Source: Seminavis robusta
Taxonomy: Eukaryota > Bacillariophyta > Bacillariophyceae > Naviculales > Naviculaceae
DNA length: 64,000 nucleotides
Reading direction: 5' to 3'
Assembly: GCA_903772945.1 (NCBI GenBank)
Contig: CAICTM010000226.1
Coordinates: 25,181 to 89,180 of the forward strand
A program made the translations under genes and the position numbers. How positions within the stretch are numbered: position 1 is the stretch's first letter; each line of letters starts with the position of its first letter. Below the pieces are notes generated by a model, which was not told the origin of the DNA, ran no database searches, and worked only from the letters and a program-made list of their open reading frames with translations. Of this stretch, positions 41,895 to 52,544 are shown piece by piece.

Positions 41895-42645
41895 TCAGCC
41901 ACATTTACGCCGCCCCGTGAGCTGCGAAAAGTCCTGGTAAACCTGTTCCGGAGAGGACGAATTTCCGTCATGTTGTCTGCTTTGATTGCGTTGCCCTCCA
42001 GTCCTCTGTCGACGACGCACATGCACAACACAAGGTTCATCATCAGACGAATCAGATAGAGATAACGTGCTGCCGGCAGTTCTGCGGCGGGCAGTTTCGC
42101 GGTTGTTGGCTTCTGGACCAGAGGGAACGGCAGGGCGAAAGGCAGGGCGCTGTTGTTGTGAAGAGCGCTGTCGTGGCTTTTCGTTGTTCTTTTTGATGGA
42201 TGCCCTTTGATGATGTTGTTGTGCTTGTGGCGGTCGATCTTCCATTTGAAGACGGAACTGAGAGCCACCACCACTGAAGATAACATTGAGAGTGTGGTTG
42301 CCTCTGAGAGTCTTGAATTTGAGGTCTCCATTTGAACCGGTTTCCATTGTAGCATCGATGCCTTCAAGATTGATTGGAAGCTTGTTGGGAATGTATTTAT
42401 CTCCTTGGAGGCACACAAACATATCAACATCCGACTGACGATCGTAGCAACGCTGGATTCCATGCTTGACACCACCGGCAATCTTCGCGAGGGTATCATG
42501 ACTCACCGCTGTCACAACGCCAGATTGTTTGGAGAAGAACACCACCGGCAATCTTCGCGAGGGTATCATGACTCACCGCTGTCACAACGCCAGATTGTTT
42601 GGAGAAGAACGCAATTTTTACTTCATCATTGCAAAGGGATGACAT
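41895..42645 (-). pseudogene. Hypothetical protein gene broken by a 70-bp tandem duplication
   Basis: The ATG at 42645 starts a frame (MSSLCNDEVKIAFFSK) that runs through the first copy of a 70-bp repeat and stops in the second, because 70 is not a multiple of three. The second copy is in frame with the remaining ~190 codons down to 41895. A version with one copy would read through as one protein of about 215 residues: a compact N-terminal half (DVDMFVCLQGDKY, TLNVIFSGGGSQF), then a Gln/Arg/Ser-rich disordered tail. I do not recognise the family. It is divergent from the gene at 42968. Confidence 0.6.
42471..42610. repeat. Exact 70-bp tandem duplication
   Basis: 42471-42540 and 42541-42610 are identical over 70 bases, both starting ACCACCGGCAATC. 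The duplication sits in the coding part of the minus-strand gene and shifts its frame. Confidence 0.97.
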
Positions 42646-42967
42646 GGTCGCTGATTACGGATTATGAGAGAGCTGAGAGACGTAAGTTGTGCGCCTGGTG
42701 CTGCGTTCTTTTTCTTTGTGTGTGTTATGGCGAGGCTTTCTCATTCAAATCCTCACAAAAAAAGTTCTGATCTCCGTTGGCGCGCTTGCATTTGACAAAG
42801 AGAATCTTCCTGGGGCACGTATGGCTGGCCTGAAGCTGTCTTTGCTATTGAGATCCTGCTGTCCAGTTTCGTTGTTGGAAGATTCTTTGGGGATTGTCTG
42901 GCTTGCTGTGTCACAACCTCAGCTCTCGAGGTTGTGGCATTATTTTTATTTGAACAACAACAACACA
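42646..42967. promoter_or_regulatory. Divergent promoter region
   Basis: 322 bases between the start codons of the disrupted gene (minus) and the 202-residue protein gene (plus). Role inferred from layout only. Confidence 0.35.
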
Positions 42968-43576
42968 ATGGCAGACCCATACATCGACCGGGCTTCGTCA
43001 TTTGATCCCTACCTCACCTACGAAACGATCGTGGCGATCGAGCCGATTCATGACCAGGACAGAATGGAAGGAACAAGGCATGCAGCAATTGGATTTGAGA
43101 CCTTTGACGGCAAGATTCGAGACTATCGTGGTTCTGTGTTCTTCGATCGATTCAAAGGCACTTCCAGCTACCGTTTCTTTATTCGCGGATTCCAAGTCGA
43201 AAGGAAGGAAGATGGCTCTCTGCCAGATGATGATGGTGAGGTGGGCAATCCCATCGAATCGATGGAGCTTCGTTTGACAGCTCGGTACGAATGGTGTACC
43301 AAGTTTAAAAAGATCCGAGGAACAGCATCCAGTGGCCGTATCATCCGATTGTTGTTTCTTCGTCCGGAAGAGGAACAAACTGCTGATAGCATCAGGCAGA
43401 TTGATGTCATCGTTCCGAGGACAGCATCCCATGACAAAGGCAAGCTGCTTGAACTGGCTGTGGAGCAAGCTGCAGCTATTGTCGATGCTGGCATTGCTGA
43501 ACGCAAATTCAAGGAAGAGGCAGAAAGACAGGCAGCTGCATTGAATAGGTCTGCTCACGGCAACAACAATAACTAG
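42968..43576 (+). CDS. Hypothetical protein, 202 residues
   Basis: The frame is open far upstream, but this ATG (AACACAATGG context) starts the part with even protein-like composition. It appears as an alpha/beta fold of about 155 residues (YRFFIRGFQVERKE, MELRLTARYEWCTKF, RQIDVIVPR) followed by an amphipathic alanine-rich helix and an asparagine tail. No family or motif was recognised and no signal peptide is present. It lies between a broken gene and the giant transposase-like gene and could belong to the same mobile unit, though nothing in the sequence shows this. Confidence 0.55.
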   Translation: MADPYIDRASSFDPYLTYETIVAIEPIHDQDRMEGTRHAAIGFETFDGKIRDYRGSVFFDRFKGTSSYRFFIRGFQVERKEDGSLPDDDGEVGNPIESMELRLTARYEWCTKFKKIRGTASSGRIIRLLFLRPEEEQTADSIRQIDVIVPRTASHDKGKLLELAVEQAAAIVDAGIAERKFKEEAERQAAALNRSAHGNNNN

Positions 43577-44291
43577 CTTTTCAGTCTGTCACCCTTGACC
43601 GTATCAACAGACATTACTTGGTATAGCCGATAACTATTATAGCACTCATTATATCTCTGTCATGGTCGCGTTTGCGAGGTTGTCCGACAACTATAGCTAT
43701 CTATGGTATTGGCAGTGGCCTGTACCGATAGCTTGCTAGCTAGCTAGTAGAGTGCGCCGAAAAGAGTCGATTTGCCGTGTAGCACAGAAAACCACAACTT
43801 GGCAAGGTAACTACCTGTGACAACAAAATTGGTGTATCCTTTAACACACTTTTCGTGATCTAGATAGTTCCTGATCACCAAAGTGGTATGGTTTAACATC
43901 TTTTTTTCCCTCATTTTTCGCTTTCCGGCGATTTTGTATTCGTCGCGTCCATCGCTCAAAGCTTCCGAAAGAATGATCCACGCGCTGTATCCTCCACAAT
44001 GCAAAAGCTAGCTTCTCCGGACCAAACGCTGGAGCTTGTCGTCTCTTGTAGCAGTGAGCCATGTTGCCAAAGTACCCTTGTCCATAGCCAGCTCGGCAAT
44101 GACCACTAGAGCATCGCCAGCAGCACAAGAGGAAAGACGAACAAAACGAATTTTCGAAAGAAGACCAAGCAAAACCTGAGGATTGTTCTTTTGTCCCATT
44201 CAAAGCCTGACACAGGCGCCAACAACCGAGACTATGTCTTGCTTCAGCTTCTCTGTAGTTGGGGGCGTCCCAGGCACAGAAATGTTCCACG
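43577..44291. other. Upstream region of the giant transposase-like gene
   Basis: 715 bases without a supported gene. A TAGCTAGCTAG run is at 43736-43748. I looked for terminal inverted repeats pairing with 48279-48540 and saw none. Confidence 0.4.
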
Positions 44292-47200
44292 ATGCCGGTG
44301 GCAACCCGTCGCAGCACTCGTCGAAGCAAGAGTTGCCTCGAATTGCGCAACCTTTTTGAACGTCCTGTCACACCTACAGAATCACCCCCAGAGTCTCCCA
44401 CAGAATCTACAGACACAGACAGCAGCGATGGCAGAAATAGCAGTGATGGAAATGACGAAGATTTCTCTCCGGAATCTTTCCTGTCGACCTTGCAAGAAAC
44501 AATTGGATGTCGGCCCAGAAAAGTCTTGGGGACGCCTCTCTTTGATTTCATTGTTTCTGGAAACGAATCCCTGTCACCTGGATGGCTCCGAAAGAAGCTT
44601 GTAGCCATTGATGCAGCCAAGATTGAAATGAAGGAAAAGAAAATCATGCTGTTCATTTTCATGAGTCTCTCTGGAGCAGGATGGGGCGAGGATGGGTATT
44701 CTCCCACTGACCTTTTATCCACGGCATGGGGTGTTGCAAGCCCAACAATTCGCAGGGCATGTTCCTCGGCCTTGGATCAAGATTTCCTTCATTGGATTAC
44801 TTGCGCAGAGAACAGCAATACGGAAAGCTCCGAGACCGACGAAGGCAACAAAAAGCGATCTGTTCGTTCCCAACTTCAACATCCTTCCAGCGACAATCCA
44901 TCCAACGCAGAGACCGAAGCTGTCTTCTCGCCTGCTCTCATAGACCGTGATCCCAAGCGTCGAGACCTCAGGAATACTCCCTTATTTCTGCCCGAAACAC
45001 CAATAGATTTGGCATCACCTGCCAGCGCACTGTCTCCAGTTCAAAGTGTTTGCTCCCCGGTTAGCACCTTGGATTCTGAAGAGTTCTTGTCGCCAATGAA
45101 TCGCGAACAAAATGATCGGTCTTCTCGGCGCAATGGGACACGTCTTGACTTCACTCGAGCTGAAAAGATAGACGCCACAACTCAGACGGATGATGATGAT
45201 CTGTTTCTTGTGGATGATTCAGCACCTGATGAGAGCCCTCCGACTGCCTTGGATAGGCGACACCTGGCCGAGATTGATCAAGGAATCATTAGCAAAGAGT
45301 GTGAAGCAGCAATTGGACGGGCTGTTGCTTTGCTTTTCAAAAGGAAAAGAGATGCTATTAATCCTCAAAGTTGCGACAACCAAGTCGAAAACGAGCCAGA
45401 TGAAAACGAGCCAGAGGAAAATGAAGAAAATGACATCATTGGTTGCAACTTGAACAAGATCCTCAGAGAATCGTTGGAGGCATCTGCCAATATTATTACA
45501 CTGCGACCGTTCAAGAGTGGGGGGCCTTTGAAGATTATGCGAATCAAAGAGACGAGGCAGAGGACTGGTGACAAGAAACGGAGGAAGCTTCGTAAAAGAG
45601 GCCATCTTGTTGAGGCTCTGTTTGCCAATCTTGGAATCTCACCCGATGAAATCTTGTCGATTCTAGAAAGCCTCGCGATTCGAAGGGGCTTTCGATTGAT
45701 AAAAGAGAGCGACTGCGGGCTGGACATTGCAAAATGTGCAGCATTAATGCTGTACCTGCCGGCTACAGCAAGAGGACTCGAACGGCTGCAGAAGTTCATG
45801 AGATGGGCATTGCCATCTATTGGCATGTCGTTGTTTCCTCTTCAGCTAAGAAAGAAACTTGCCAAGTATTCTATTGATATGTTCAATCTGAAGCTTGGCT
45901 TCGAGTTGGCTTCTCTCGAAATCGGCGGCAACACAAGGAATGAGCGATGCCTGCATGTTTGGATAGAGGATCCTGCAGTGGCAATTCAACGTCTAACACA
46001 GAGTGCATTGGTTGCCGGCAAATTTGAGGAATCTTTTCTGTTTTCAAACCACAAAGATGAGGTTGTAATTGTACAAGGTTCCGACCGAGGTGGCGACATC
46101 ACGGCCAATCTTGTCAGACTTGCGAACCGGTCTGGTGGCAACAGCTCTCAGCACTGCCTCCCTCTTGCATTTTATGAGTTTGGAAAGGAATCATATTTCA
46201 ACCTCAAGCAAACAATATTCAACCCTCACAAACCGACACGGGACTTTCTTCAATCGCTTTTGAATGGAGAATATCAAATGATCGTTGTTACAATCCACAA
46301 CAATAGCTCTGGTGCTGTTGTCGACGCCCAATGCAAAATGCTCCGATTTGTGCGCCCAGGAGAGTGTCGTCGTTGTCCTTCTTTGGTTCGGTATTTTCAA
46401 GACGAGACTGAACCAGTTAACGAAATGGCCGAACAGAGAGCATTGCCTCCATCACTGTCGGTCCAGCTCATCAATGCCGAAGAAGAAGCATCGCTCGAAG
46501 AGGGGCATGATGCTACTCAACTGGCTCTACAATTGATTATATCAAAGATAGATGAGGATGTGCCCAACGAAGAAGATGACGGTATCGACGATGGAAAACT
46601 TGCCTATAAAGGATTCGCTTTGAGAAACTGCTTTGGTCGAGTGGTCTGTACTGAGCCCTTCGACGAGCATCTCGCTGCTGCTGACAACAGCATTGTGAGG
46701 ATGCGATGCTTGCAGTGCCGGTGTTTCACATCAGACGATATTAAATGCAACACAACCCTCATGGGGCAAGGCTCTGCCTCTGTCATGTGCCCGTGCACAA
46801 TGTGTGTTGCTCCAAAGAAAAGCTTCGCATCATTGCTCACCAAGCCTAGCAATCAACAGGCTGCCGCCCGAGATGGAGACCTTGCGAATCCAACGGTGTA
46901 CGAAAGTTTCGTTGACGACGCGAAGGGGCTTGTGGAGTGGGTGAGATTGAATTCTGCTGGTAGGGCCAAGGCGCTGAAACTGAAATATCACAGCGTCGTC
47001 TATAAGCCTCTGCTCTACACTCCCCCTCAGCTGAATACGTGTTCTGGTATGCATGTGTCGAGTGGGCTCTTAACCCACTGTACAATCAAAATGCTGGACC
47101 ACTTGGGTGAGTTCGACAAAGCGTCCGATTGGCTCGAGGATATGAGATCATCGATCACAGAGGCGACGCTGTACTTGCAAACATCAAGTGAGACCACAGA

Positions 47201-48278
47201 CAAGCTTCGAAAAGATGATGCAAGGCTTGCACGAGATGTTCAGGCAGCTACAACAATGGGTGCTTTTGACATGATCCAACAACTCCAAGGAGATCGTGAC
47301 AAGATTGGCGCTCTCCTCTCAGCTCAAACCAAGGCTAGAGACGCTGCCAAGTTCTTTGTCGAAAAAGGAAAGGAGTTTCTTGCAGGCGTTGCCAAAAAGA
47401 ACCACACCCGAATAATTGGCCGTGCCACATACTGCTTCCGCAAGTCTTTTGAGGTCGATGGACGAGTCGGATTCCGTGTTGAAAATAGCGGTTTTGAGCT
47501 GTCGAACGGTGATGGGATCCGAGTGCTGGAGAGAAGAGAGAAGATAGTGGAACGAATGAAGAGAGTGTTTGACGACAACAATCCGCAGATGCAGCAAGGC
47601 ATCAACACATTAATGGACACGTTTCTGAAGCTAACAGAGCTCCTTTATAGGATGTCCGTCATGATGAAGAGTCAAAGAAAATGGCCAGATTTGGCATGCA
47701 ACGAGTTTGAATCAGCAGCACAACAATACGCACAACTCTGGCTTTCTTTCGCAGGAGGGAATGAGTCAAACCCTGCTATATTCAACAAAATGCATGTATT
47801 GGTTGCCCATATTCCGCAATTCGTCCGAACCCATGGGATGCTTGGAAGAGGTTCAGAGGAAGGATTTGAGTCATCCCACAAATGCATTGAGAAAGTGCGA
47901 GACCCACTCAAATGCATGACATCAACAGAGGACAGAGCCCACACTATCTACCGCAGGATAATGCTTCAGTCAAGGCCAGAGATCGAAAGGACGTTTGAAG
48001 GTATCACTGAGCACTTTACAAGAGCAAAGAGAGGTCCGTATACGAAAAATCCTTCGAAAATGAAAACTGCCGATCGTGCTCCGGCAGGAAGAGATGTCGA
48101 CAGCCTCTCTCTGCCTGAAGGATTCATTCAATCTATTAATGGGTATGTGATCAAGGCATCCTGGAAGGAATTCTTTGAGTATGTTTGTTTTAGCAAGGTG
48201 CCATTATCTTGGTCGACGGTCTTCCGGAATGACGACAGCTTGGGTGATGGATGTCGAGTCCGAACGGAGTTTATCTGA
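44292..48278 (+). CDS. Giant transposase-like protein (KDZ-type or related, possibly domesticated)
   Basis: One uninterrupted frame of 1328 residues from the ATG (MPVATRRSTRRSK). Residues 20-400 are Ser/Asp-rich with a few ordered blocks. From about 400 on it resembles the large transposon-derived proteins seen in many animals and fungi. Shared features are QGSDRGGD near residue 598 (position of the usual GDxGG aspartate), a following NSS...H...YE...NL segment, a cysteine cluster (CLQC near 804, CPCTMC near 833), a PPQLNTCSGMHVSSGLL block, and FNKMHVLVAHIPQF followed by GSEEGFESSH near 1188, where such proteins carry the last catalytic acid. This suggests an RNase H-fold DDE enzyme. No terminal repeats were found, so it may be a host gene. 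Superfamily assignment is tentative. Confidence 0.6.
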   Translation: MPVATRRSTRRSKSCLELRNLFERPVTPTESPPESPTESTDTDSSDGRNSSDGNDEDFSPESFLSTLQETIGCRPRKVLGTPLFDFIVSGNESLSPGWLRKKLVAIDAAKIEMKEKKIMLFIFMSLSGAGWGEDGYSPTDLLSTAWGVASPTIRRACSSALDQDFLHWITCAENSNTESSETDEGNKKRSVRSQLQHPSSDNPSNAETEAVFSPALIDRDPKRRDLRNTPLFLPETPIDLASPASALSPVQSVCSPVSTLDSEEFLSPMNREQNDRSSRRNGTRLDFTRAEKIDATTQTDDDDLFLVDDSAPDESPPTALDRRHLAEIDQGIISKECEAAIGRAVALLFKRKRDAINPQSCDNQVENEPDENEPEENEENDIIGCNLNKILRESLEASANIITLRPFKSGGPLKIMRIKETRQRTGDKKRRKLRKRGHLVEALFANLGISPDEILSILESLAIRRGFRLIKESDCGLDIAKCAALMLYLPATARGLERLQKFMRWALPSIGMSLFPLQLRKKLAKYSIDMFNLKLGFELASLEIGGNTRNERCLHVWIEDPAVAIQRLTQSALVAGKFEESFLFSNHKDEVVIVQGSDRGGDITANLVRLANRSGGNSSQHCLPLAFYEFGKESYFNLKQTIFNPHKPTRDFLQSLLNGEYQMIVVTIHNNSSGAVVDAQCKMLRFVRPGECRRCPSLVRYFQDETEPVNEMAEQRALPPSLSVQLINAEEEASLEEGHDATQLALQLIISKIDEDVPNEEDDGIDDGKLAYKGFALRNCFGRVVCTEPFDEHLAAADNSIVRMRCLQCRCFTSDDIKCNTTLMGQGSASVMCPCTMCVAPKKSFASLLTKPSNQQAAARDGDLANPTVYESFVDDAKGLVEWVRLNSAGRAKALKLKYHSVVYKPLLYTPPQLNTCSGMHVSSGLLTHCTIKMLDHLGEFDKASDWLEDMRSSITEATLYLQTSSETTDKLRKDDARLARDVQAATTMGAFDMIQQLQGDRDKIGALLSAQTKARDAAKFFVEKGKEFLAGVAKKNHTRIIGRATYCFRKSFEVDGRVGFRVENSGFELSNGDGIRVLERREKIVERMKRVFDDNNPQMQQGINTLMDTFLKLTELLYRMSVMMKSQRKWPDLACNEFESAAQQYAQLWLSFAGGNESNPAIFNKMHVLVAHIPQFVRTHGMLGRGSEEGFESSHKCIEKVRDPLKCMTSTEDRAHTIYRRIMLQSRPEIERTFEGITEHFTRAKRGPYTKNPSKMKTADRAPAGRDVDSLSLPEGFIQSINGYVIKASWKEFFEYVCFSKVPLSWSTVFRNDDSLGDGCRVRTEFI

Positions 48279-48750
48279 ACGATTCCAGCCCTTCTGCTTA
48301 CCAAATCAACCAACCTCGATGCCGCCGCTCCTCACCCTGACTCTGTAGTACTTCTAGTGGCTTGTAACAGGCAAAACATAGTAGACAACACCTTCGATTC
48401 GATCCTATTAGACACTTTTCATGGCTGAAGAGCCTCGGAACGATGGGAGGTGAATAATAGCAATATTATTGCGGTCGCGCCAGCCAGCTATGGTCCTTGT
48501 CACGCACTGATGAACCGATGTGATCCCAAGCGATGAGTCAGACCGTGACTGAATTCGAGTCCCTCGCAAAAGATTCGTTTATCATCGACACTTCCTCAAC
48601 GGCCTCATCTCCCTTCTCGTTGACATCGACCTTCATCATTCTCAAACAACAACAGATTTCATGTTCTGTGGCTTGTCGAAACTCTCTCTCATCAGGCCGC
48701 AACAACGATATCAGAGACAAGCTTATTACTCTTGCTGGAAGATAACTGCC
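48279..48750. other. Spacer between the transposase-like gene and SLX1
   Basis: 470 bases holding the 3' end of one gene and the promoter of the next. An in-frame ATG at 48661 could extend SLX1 by 30 residues. Confidence 0.5.
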
Positions 48751-50336
48751 ATGCCCCGAAGGACCACGAAAGCGAAGAATAAGAGACCCGCAGAATCCAA
48801 AGAAGTTCCGGATGCCGATCCTCCTTCTCCAAGCAAAAGAAAGAAAGCACCCCAGGACAAGCCATCTCATTTCCATTGCTACCTTCTTCGGTCCTGTGAT
48901 CCCAAGCATCCCTACAAGACTTACATTGGATTTACAGTCAATCCGCATAATCGAATCCGTCAGCACAATGGAATTCTAAAGGCAGGCGGAGCCAGAAGGA
49001 CCAAGCGATCAGGAAGACCGTGGGAATTTGTGGCGATTGTTCATGGATTTCCCGACAAAATCGCTGCATTGCAATTTGAATGGGCCTTTCAACATCCGGG
49101 TAGATCCATTCATGTCAGAGATTCACTGGGAGATCGGGAGGCGGCTTCCCTGGGACGGAAGCGAGGGGCCAAAAGCAAGCTCACTCTACTCAAGGCCATG
49201 CTGACGGAATGCGAAAGTTATTCAGCGTATCCTCTTTCCGTCTATTTCCTGGAGGATCAATGGAAGCAGGACTATATCAGTGCCAAATACGACAATAACC
49301 ATGATTGTACGGCTATCCATCCTCTCCATAGCATTGCTGCCCTAGAAGAAATGCCATTTTGGAAGAAGAAGCCGGAAAGGGCCCAGAAAAGGAAACCCAA
49401 ACAGACTTCCGCCAACCACGACAATTCTATAGAAGTTTCAGAAGGTTCATCCAGCGATCCTTCTACAAGGAATAGTGCTACTTCCCACAATAGACCCTTG
49501 AAAATGACTTGCTTGTCCTGTGGGTCTAGCACCAGTCCATCCAATGCAGTGATTTGTCCCATTTGTGCCTCGTGCGTTCATGAGTTTTGTCTTGAACAAC
49601 ACTATGAAAACAAGCAAAACTGGAACAACCAACAAGCGCAATGGTGAGTTGAACTACCGATGAGCTATCGTCTCATTGTTGAATTCTTGATCTTTATGCT
49701 AATTCTTGCGTTTTGTTTTCTGTTGGCAGTCTGTCCTGCCAAGCCAACCTCGACTGGACCCCTGACAGCGACATGGAGGCCGCCGATGCGTTTCAAGGAG
49801 ACGACGATAGCGGCGACGATGTTGATGATAGGAATGAACACCGGTGGGATTCGGATGACGAATCGGATGAAGAAATTGAACGCATCCGGCTCAAGGTTAG
49901 CCGACGCCTTTCTATCGAAGGCAGCCCAAACAAAAAGGAAGATTCGGACACAAGATTAAAAGATCCACCAGCAGTCTCCTACGATAGCTCGGATATGTCG
50001 TCAGACTTATCTGACAACAGCGAAGGCCAAGCAATAAAGCAAGCAACAATTCGCAACCAGGATGAATCAATGTTCATGTCGCCGAAGCCTCCTCCAGCAC
50101 GCAGAATGCGCTTTCTCTCTCCTACCTATTCTTCAAGCAGCGAGAGTGACGACTGTGGCTTTGCGAGAAGAAGGAGCAAAAGCAAACGTTGCTCCATTCT
50201 CATTATCGACTCATCATCATCGGAAGAGGAGGAGGAGGCGGCCATTCCAGACAAACATGTACCAGCACCAGAGGAAAAATGCAAACGACAGGGACAGCCA
50301 AAGGCAGACGACGTGGTGGATCTATGCTCGCCCTAA
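48751..50336 (+). CDS. SLX1: SLX1 structure-specific endonuclease subunit
   Basis: Exons 48751-49643 and 49730-50336 (GTGAGT...GGCAG, phase 2) give 499 residues. The GIY-YIG nuclease domain is at about 35-130 (FHCYLLRSCD ... TYIGFTVNPHNRIRQHNG, GRPWEFVAIVHGFP, ALQFEWAFQHP with the metal-binding Glu). The C-terminal zinc finger (CLSCGS ... CPICASCVHEFCL ... CLSCQANLDW) is completed only by splicing. SLX1 cuts branched DNA such as Holliday junctions together with the scaffold SLX4 in the nucleus. Odd: the tail of about 190 residues is acidic and ends with SUMO-interaction-like strings (ILIIDSSSSEEEEE, DDVVDL). The ATG at 48751 is preferred because the upstream 30 residues are not protein-like. 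Confidence 0.93.
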
Positions 50337-51823
50337 TTCGAAGTGAAACCTATCGTATACACGACAAGCTCTACTGGTATGTGGCAGCAGAGTCAAGTGT
50401 TGCGCCTGTATTGTCATTGGCGAAGGGAGCGCCTGGCTACATCTGCTTGCAGCATCAAGTCGTGTTGATTGTCGCCAGCAGCTTCGCCAGGCTTCCCTCG
50501 AAGGGAGGGGCTTGAATGTCGACGAAGAGGCAACGTTGACCATGTATTTCGGTACCAGGTACCGTACATCTCTATTCAATGTCAGGATGCTATGCGCGCT
50601 ACACACTCCGCCGAAGTCGCGAGGGACGAAGGTACCAGGTATTGGCTGAAGCGGTATGTGCTTCTCGACTTCCTGGAGCCTGAATGCAGGTCAACGTGCG
50701 ATATCCGCGTTTTGAGCAACCCGCTCTAGCTAGGCTACACGACCATAAACAACACTATTCGACTTTTGAAACCTGTAAGCATCAGCGATTAGTAATCCTT
50801 ACAACGCGTTACTAGTATCTGTAGTACTCTACCGTACTCTAGATCACAGTCGAGTCAGTCCAGCAGGCCACATTCCGGTACCAGCGAATTGATGGCTGTT
50901 GAGAACTAAAACAATCGGGTGCATTTAGCAATCCCACAACCTGCAGCCCACACAACCGTATGACCCACATGCCCACAGGTTGACTACTGTAGTCTTTCTT
51001 CATAAAATTGATTTGCAAATCAGACGAAGGCAAACCAGCAGAATACAGAAGATCCAACCGCAAGCTTGCTAGACAGCGATAGTGGCACTACGGTACCAGT
51101 AGCTAGTACCGGTACAGGTACCACGGTACGAAAAAGAGCAATGATCATCCTCCACTAACCCAGCTCGTCAGAAGCACCAACTCAATTTTAAACTGGCCCG
51201 AGACGGAACTGATGTCTTTCTGTTTGTTAATCTTTGTTTCTTCTCGGGATCTGCGAGAGTGATTGTGATCGAAAGAAGTTTGCATTTTTTGGTTTGGGGA
51301 CCATTTTTTGTGTGATCCGTGCATCGACTCGCGATCGAGAACCGCTCTGCGTCCACCTCCGTTGGAAATGACACCCGCCAAGAAAACACAGACCAACATC
51401 TGCTGCATGGTTTATTGGAGCACCTCTCAATGATGAGCTTCCAAGCTCCTTCTCCATTTAATAATTAGTCCTGTCTAAAGAGCGCTTCTGCTTATCTCTT
51501 CCCGGGGTTCAGCCGTTGAATCTGTTTGAAGAAAGACGACTTGACGAAAAGACACAAAGACCATCTCGGATCGTAATCTATCATCACTTTCGCTTGTTGC
51601 CAGGAGCTTTGGTTTGGCACAAGAGAGAGTGATTAGATATCAAAAAAAGCTTCGTCGTCCGTGCTGAGGACTTGTCACAACAACCGTTTCGGGCTAGACC
51701 AAGACGTCAACACTCTCCACTGTCTCTGAAGGAGAGACGGAGGGTTGCTCTTTGACCGAACACTCCAGCTTGCTGACAGGAAGAGAGACAGACAGTATCA
51801 CTTCGACAATAAACACGTTCACC
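50337..51823. other. Intergenic, GTACC-rich, no supported gene
   Basis: About 1.5 kb. It holds dense GGTACC/ACCGGTAC strings (50549-50567, 51091-51128). A minus-strand frame at 51145-51408 starts with a signal-peptide-like run (MQQMLVCVFLAGVIS) but lacks other support. Confidence 0.45.
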
Positions 51824-52229
51824 ATGGGCGACTACTTCTGGCAGCATCAATTGAATGAATGGAGGCACAGTCCTTGTAAGTGAATTCAAGATATGGAGAC
51901 GAATCGAATCAATGACAAGTGGAAACCCTTTGCTTACCTCTCTCTCCCTTGGTTTTGTTCCTCTTCGTCGTCACTCTGATACAGGCCTCATGAAACCTGT
52001 GACATTGGGTATGCTAATCACCATGGCCATTTTCTGGATTGTTACAATGGCCTTACAATTCCTGCTTGGCTGTGGGGTTTCTTATGGCACCCATTTTTTC
52101 ACGGGGCACTGGTTGATTGAGTTTCTTATCCCTTACCATTGCACGCTGGGGCCACATTCTGATTCTACGTTGGGGGAAACCAAGGTCCCATTGGAAGACA
52201 AAGCGGCAAACTACCATTCACGACTCTAG
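51824..52229 (+). CDS. Small membrane protein, unknown
   Basis: Two exons, 51824-51875 and 51985-52229 (GTAAGT...ATACAG, phase 1), give 98 residues. The short soluble start (MGDYFWQHQLNEWRHSP) is followed by a hydrophobic helix (LGMLITMAIFWIVTMALQFLLG), a second shorter hydrophobic stretch (HWLIEFLIPYH) and a charged tail. It does not match a family I know. It could be an independent gene or the first two exons of the metallo-beta-lactamase-fold gene that starts 315 bases downstream; no splice link was found. Confidence 0.55.
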
Positions 52230-52544
52230 AAACTAAGTGCCAGCGGTACTTGTACTACGCTGATACGTGTGCACCGCACACAAACCTCCATCGTGCCGCA
52301 GCTAAGTACTAGTGCTTGCGATCGCATGGGACACGGGATGTCTATGCTCGACTGTGCTTGCGACCTGACGAAAACCACTCCAGAAACCATCAATCAAAAT
52401 GGTGCTCACACCCCCAACACCACAGCCGCAACGTCGCGATGTCACAATAGGCGTCACGTGGGGAGCTATGGCTGCGATGTGCTCGAACCATCGAGGTCTC
52501 CATCATGGTGACTTAGACCTGAAGACCTTTGTCTAGATGATCAA

